A stretch of 17,826 bases of DNA from Actinomycetes bacterium. GTDB taxonomy: Bacteria > Actinomycetota > Actinomycetes > Mycobacteriales > Mycobacteriaceae. This document shows positions 15,172 through 17,826 of this stretch, piece by piece; position 1 is the first letter of the stretch, and each line of letters opens with the position of its first letter. The position numbers were made by a program, and so were the translations under genes. Under the pieces are notes generated by a model. It worked only from the letters and a program-made list of their open reading frames with translations, did not search any database and had not been told where the DNA came from. The stretch lies in NCBI GenBank assembly GCA_023388385.1, contig JAEWGK010000153.1, positions 1-17,826 on the forward strand, given 5' to 3'.

Positions 15172-16230
15172 TTACAAGGCCAGGTGGCGGAGGGGCTTCG
15201 TCCGCCGCGCGAGCGAGTCGAGGACGCGGCGCCACCACGGGACATCCGGATCAGAAGAGTTCGCGAAATCCAAATCCGGATCGGGGGCGACCATTCGGAG
15301 CGCCCCGGGCACCGCCTCCACCGTCACGGAGGTGCGCTCTCCCCTGGCCTCGCCGTCCACCTGGAACTTCAGCGGGCGCGGGGATGAGAGCTCGATGCGG
15401 GTCACGTCGTCCAGCCGCATCTGCCGGTGCTCGATGCTCTTCGACTGCCACGGAAACAGCACGACGCCGGCCAGGCGCAGCATGGCCAGCAGGCCCCGTA
15501 CGCCGGTCAGCGACGTCAGCGCCCACACGCCGAGGCCCGTGTCCAGGCGCGTGCCCGGGTTGGTGATGACGGGCAGCAGGCCCAGGAACGTCCACGGGTT
15601 CGAGTTGGAGACCACCAGCATCGGCACGTCGCGGGCGAACTCCTCCCCGTCGACGACGGCGGTGATCTCCGGCGGGTTGCGGCGGATGCGCAGCCACGCG
15701 CCGATGACGGTGGGCACGTAGCGGATCGGGTTGGCGCGCACGCCCTCCGAGCGCAGGTCGTCCATCGTCGTGATGACGTCCGCGTCGACGCCCATGCCCG
15801 TGTTCACCGTGAACCACTGACCGGCGGTGCGGCCCAGCGTGATGTCGCGGTGCGTCCCCTGCGCGATGAGGCCGGCCAGGACGCCGGCGGCGAGCTTGGG
15901 CTCGCGCGGCAGGCCCAGGGCCCCGGCCAGGACGTTCGCGCTACCCGTCGGCACGACGGCGACGGCCGGCAGCTCGTCGGGGTGGCGCGGGTCGTCGCCC
16001 AGCAGGCCGTTGATCGCCTCGTTGACCGTGCCGTCGCCGCCGACGCAGATGACGACGTCGACGTCGTCGCGCGTCAGGCCGCGGCACATCTCCGTGGCGT
16101 GGCCGGCGTAGGCGGTGTAGCGAGCCTCGATGTCGAGCCCGGGCGCGGCCATGAGCTCGGGGATCAGGCGGGCCATGAGGTGGTGGGTGAGCGACGTCGA
16201 GTTCGGGTTCGAGATGAGGAGCGCTCGCAC
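15172..16230 (-). CDS. Diacylglycerol kinase family lipid kinase (YegS/LCB5-like)
   Basis: The protein has 352 residues and should phosphorylate a lipid alcohol such as diacylglycerol using ATP. The catalytic signatures are ICVGGDGTVNEAINGLL (61-77) and VVPTGSANVLAGALGLP (92-108). The C-terminal half forms the beta-sandwich typical of the fold, with FTVNTGMGVDADVI, MLVVSNSNPWTFLGLLPVI, LDTGLGVWAL and PLKFQVDGEA. The start is fixed at GTG 16230, the first codon that fits MRALLISNPNS; TAAGGT (16243-16238, minus) lies seven bases before it, and AAGG within the same hexamer could serve as a ribosome-binding site. The frame stays open far upstream, but that is a GC artefact crossing the divergent gene. 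It is not obviously co-transcribed with whiB1. Confidence 0.92.
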   Translation of the reverse strand: MRALLISNPNSTSLTHHLMARLIPELMAAPGLDIEARYTAYAGHATEMCRGLTRDDVDVVICVGGDGTVNEAINGLLGDDPRHPDELPAVAVVPTGSANVLAGALGLPREPKLAAGVLAGLIAQGTHRDITLGRTAGQWFTVNTGMGVDADVITTMDDLRSEGVRANPIRYVPTVIGAWLRIRRNPPEITAVVDGEEFARDVPMLVVSNSNPWTFLGLLPVITNPGTRLDTGLGVWALTSLTGVRGLLAMLRLAGVVLFPWQSKSIEHRQMRLDDVTRIELSSPRPLKFQVDGEARGERTSVTVEAVPGALRMVAPDPDLDFANSSDPDVPWWRRVLDSLARRTKPLRHLAL

Positions 16231-16237
16231 GCGTCCC

Positions 16238-16255
16238 ACCTTAGCGGGATAAGGT
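16238..16255. promoter_or_regulatory. Symmetrical divergent promoter with mirrored TAAGGT elements
   Basis: ACCTTA-GCGGGA-TAAGGT is a perfect 6-bp inverted repeat. Read outward on each strand, TAAGGT (TAnnnT type) lies seven bases before the GTG at 16230 on the minus strand and eight bases before the GTG at 16264 on the plus strand. Both genes could therefore be leaderless, sharing one 33-bp gap. The palindrome could alternatively be a repressor operator. Confidence 0.5.
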
Positions 16256-16263
16256 TGGGTTCC

Positions 16264-16683
16264 GTGACCCCGACCAAATCCGTGAAAGCCGCGCCGCCCG
16301 CCCCCCGCACCGTCATCGCGGGGGCCTGGATCGGCATCCTCGAATGCGCGATCGGCCTTGGCTACGGCGTGCTCGTCATCGTCCGCGACCTGCGGGGATT
16401 CGAGGATCCGGGCGCGGTCATCTCCGGCTGGGGGACGGGCCTGTGGTTCCTCATCATCTTCGGCGCGGTGCTCGCGGGCGCCGTCATGCTGCTGCGTGGC
16501 CGCAGGTGGGGCCGCGGGCCCATCGTCATGCTCAACCTGTGCACCCTCGGTGTCGCCTACTACATGGCGACGTCCCATGCGTGGCTCCTCGCCGCCGTCA
16601 CCGGCCTGGTGTCCCTGCTCGCGCTGTACTGCATGTTCAACCCCCGGGCGGTGCACTGGGCCGCCGACGCCTACGGGCGCTGA
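16264..16683 (+). CDS. Small integral membrane protein (Rv3217c-like position)
   Basis: This 139-residue protein of unknown function has four predicted transmembrane helices: about 17-40 (TVIAGAWIGILECAIGLGYG), 57-77 (GTGLWFLIIFGAVLAGAVML), 85-102 and 106-125 (WLLAAVTGLVSLLALYCMF). The first 15 residues are basic and proline-rich, and a short RGRRWGRG loop joins helices 2 and 3, consistent with both ends facing the cytoplasm. There are no catalytic motifs. GTG at 16264 is chosen because TAAGGT lies eight bases upstream and no ribosome-binding site precedes it. In M. tuberculosis a conserved membrane protein (Rv3217c) occupies this place, but I cannot confirm orthology. A 15-bp hairpin follows the stop. 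Confidence 0.85.
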   Translation: MTPTKSVKAAPPAPRTVIAGAWIGILECAIGLGYGVLVIVRDLRGFEDPGAVISGWGTGLWFLIIFGAVLAGAVMLLRGRRWGRGPIVMLNLCTLGVAYYMATSHAWLLAAVTGLVSLLALYCMFNPRAVHWAADAYGR

Positions 16684-16703
16684 CGGCGTGGACCGTCCAT
16701 GAT

Positions 16704-16736
16704 GGCGCCCCGGCCGACGCCGTCGGCCGGGGCGCC
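16704..16736. terminator. Hairpin terminator between convergent genes
   Basis: A perfect 15-bp stem (16704-16718 with 16722-16736) closes a 3-base GCC loop. It lies 20 bp after the membrane-protein stop and 9 bp after the stop of the convergent minus-strand gene, so it can serve both. Confidence 0.85.
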
Positions 16737-16745
16737 TCCGCATGC

Positions 16746-17826
16746 CTAAGGGGCCGGGGGAGCGGCGGGCAGAGCCGGGGCGGGGGCGGGCGGTGCCGCA
16801 GGGGCCGCGGGAAAGGGGGCGGGCACGGGCACCGTTGGCACGAGCCCGGCGATCTCGCCCGGCCGGCGCTCCACGACGGCGGAGCCGACGACGCGCAGAT
16901 CGGTGCGGCCGTCCGGCCTGGTCACCGGGATGGTGCGGACGATGGCCCCGGTGGCGGGGTCCGTCACCGCGATGCCGCCGCGCACCGGGACGAGCAGGTG
17001 CCCGCCCCACAGGTCCCCGACGCCGATGGCGTGCGGCACGCGGGCGACCTCGCGGAGCGCCGTCGACTCGAAGACGACCAGCTGATCGCCGGTGAACCAC
17101 AGCGACCACGGGCCGGCCTGGCGCAGCGCGGACGGGTCGGCGGCGCGCGGCGGGGAGCCCTCCGGCCGCGCGCCGATGCGGCTTGCGTCGGGCCGGTAGC
17201 CCAGCAATTCGCCGCCGGCGCGGACGACGACCCCGCCGGAGGCCACGGCCACCAGGTGGGCCCCGTCGGCCACGGAGACGTCGCCGGTGATTTCCGGCTC
17301 GTCGGACTCCTCCGGCACGGCCTTCTGCATCACCAGCCGCGTCTCGTCCCCGCAGTCGACGATCACCGCCAGCAGATCGCCGTCGCCGCGGGCGTCGGCC
17401 ATCCGGCACCCCGCGTACGGCTGCGCGCCCGGGCGCACGGGGGTTTCCTCGGAGCCGAATCCGACGGTGCGCACCAGGTCGCCGCGCCACAGCTCCACGA
17501 ACCGCCCCGAGCGCACGCCCAGGCGGGTGCCGCCGTGGACGGGGACGACCTCATCGCCGGCGAGGGAGCGCCGGGTGGCGCCGTAGGAGCCGTCGTCAAG
17601 CGAGAGCCCCGTGACCTCGCCGCAGCCCGACTGGCCGCGGAACACGGCCGCGGCGCGGGTGCCTTCGGCGAGCACGGCGCACAGCGGCATGCCCTCGCGG
17701 CGGTAGGACCAGGCGACGTCGCCGGTGGCGGGCACGACCGCTTCGACGCCGTCGGTACCCGGCACGAGGGCGACCGGCCCCTCCGCGACGTCGGCGGGCA
17801 CGTTGGCCGCGGGGCGCGACCAGGCC
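16746..17826 (-). CDS. Rv3212-like conserved protein, 5' end outside the window
   Basis: About 360 residues are visible and the frame is open to the window edge, so the N-terminus (probably with a membrane anchor) is missing. The first visible residues, AWSRPAANVPADVA, resemble those after the anchor in mycobacterial and corynebacterial Rv3212-type proteins. Repeated short beta-strand units such as GVEAVVPATGDVAWSYRREG, GGVVVRAGGELLGYRPD and GGIAVTDPATGAIVRTIPV suggest a PQQ/BamB-like propeller, probably facing the cell wall side. Three scattered cysteine positions (LCAVL, SGCGEV, AGCRMADAR) and VDCGDE could form disulfides. The protein ends in a proline/alanine-rich tail of about 30 residues. 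An in-frame GTG at 17801 is unlikely to be the true start. The function is unknown. Confidence 0.8.
   Translation of the reverse strand, partial: AWSRPAANVPADVAEGPVALVPGTDGVEAVVPATGDVAWSYRREGMPLCAVLAEGTRAAAVFRGQSGCGEVTGLSLDDGSYGATRRSLAGDEVVPVHGGTRLGVRSGRFVELWRGDLVRTVGFGSEETPVRPGAQPYAGCRMADARGDGDLLAVIVDCGDETRLVMQKAVPEESDEPEITGDVSVADGAHLVAVASGGVVVRAGGELLGYRPDASRIGARPEGSPPRAADPSALRQAGPWSLWFTGDQLVVFESTALREVARVPHAIGVGDLWGGHLLVPVRGGIAVTDPATGAIVRTIPVTRPDGRTDLRVVGSAVVERRPGEIAGLVPTVPVPAPFPAAPAAPPAPAPALPAAPPAP

Noticed and set aside
16231..17490. Long minus-strand extension of the lipid kinase frame (over 400 extra residues)
   Set aside because: It runs through the divergent membrane-protein gene and antiparallel to the Rv3212-like gene in another frame. 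The kinase fold starts at MRALLISNPNS; the rest is a GC-bias artefact.

Overview
This window reads as a chromosomal core segment of a very GC-rich actinobacterium of the Corynebacterium/Mycobacterium group (Mycobacteriales), most likely a high-GC Corynebacterium or close relative. The evidence is gene content and order: a ComF-type protein, long Hpf, SecA, an Rv3235-type protein, a DUF6912 protein, an Rv3230c/DesA3-type oxidoreductase and desaturase pair, RsgA, AroA, an HMCES/YedK protein, YbaK, SigH-RshA, the 24-residue ribosomal protein bL37, WhiB1 and an Rv3212-like protein. This closely follows the M. tuberculosis Rv3242c-to-Rv3212 order. I see no integrase, transposase, plasmid gene, CRISPR array, rRNA or tRNA. 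Codon third positions are almost all G/C, so long spurious open frames lie opposite most real genes; I left them out.

Layout. Bases 1-4068 (+): the 3' end of comF, hpf and secA. Bases 4108-4707 (-): an Rv3235-family gene convergent with secA. Bases 4833-5743 (+): a small HAD-fold protein overlapping a DUF6912 protein. Bases 5744-6147 are the only gap over 300 bp. It holds a long near-perfect hairpin (33-bp arms), a 33-bp tandem repeat, and a promoter covered by two copies of a 14-bp palindrome-like operator candidate. Bases 6148-8689 (+): a ferredoxin/flavin reductase and a membrane acyl-CoA desaturase, which probably form one electron-transfer pair for unsaturated fatty acid synthesis. Bases 8664-12251 (-): aroA, rsgA and a ClC-type chloride transporter, tightly overlapping as one operon. 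Bases 12269-12946 (+): the HMCES/YedK protein. Bases 13006-13536 (-): YbaK. Bases 13568-14445 (+): sigH and rshA, with an ATGA overlap. Bases 14531-14605 (-): bL37. Bases 14657-14920 (-): whiB1. Bases 15172-16230 (-): a diacylglycerol-kinase-like protein. Bases 16264-16683 (+): a small membrane protein. Bases 16746 to the window end (-): an Rv3212-like protein cut by the edge.

Regulation. The stress circuit (SigH, its zinc anti-sigma RshA, and the Fe-S regulator WhiB1) is the functional centre of the right half. A SigH-type promoter for rshA appears to be written inside the sigH coding sequence, marked by rare AT-rich codons. Three divergent gene pairs (aroA/HMCES, ybaK/sigH, DAGK/membrane protein) have very short intergenic regions. 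In each, -10-like hexamers lie 6-8 bases from a start codon, pointing to leaderless mRNAs.

I found no clearly new multi-gene system. The least explained items are the 5753-5849 hairpin with its neighbouring 33-bp repeats, the tandem operator before the desaturase operon, and a possible CTG start for rsgA.
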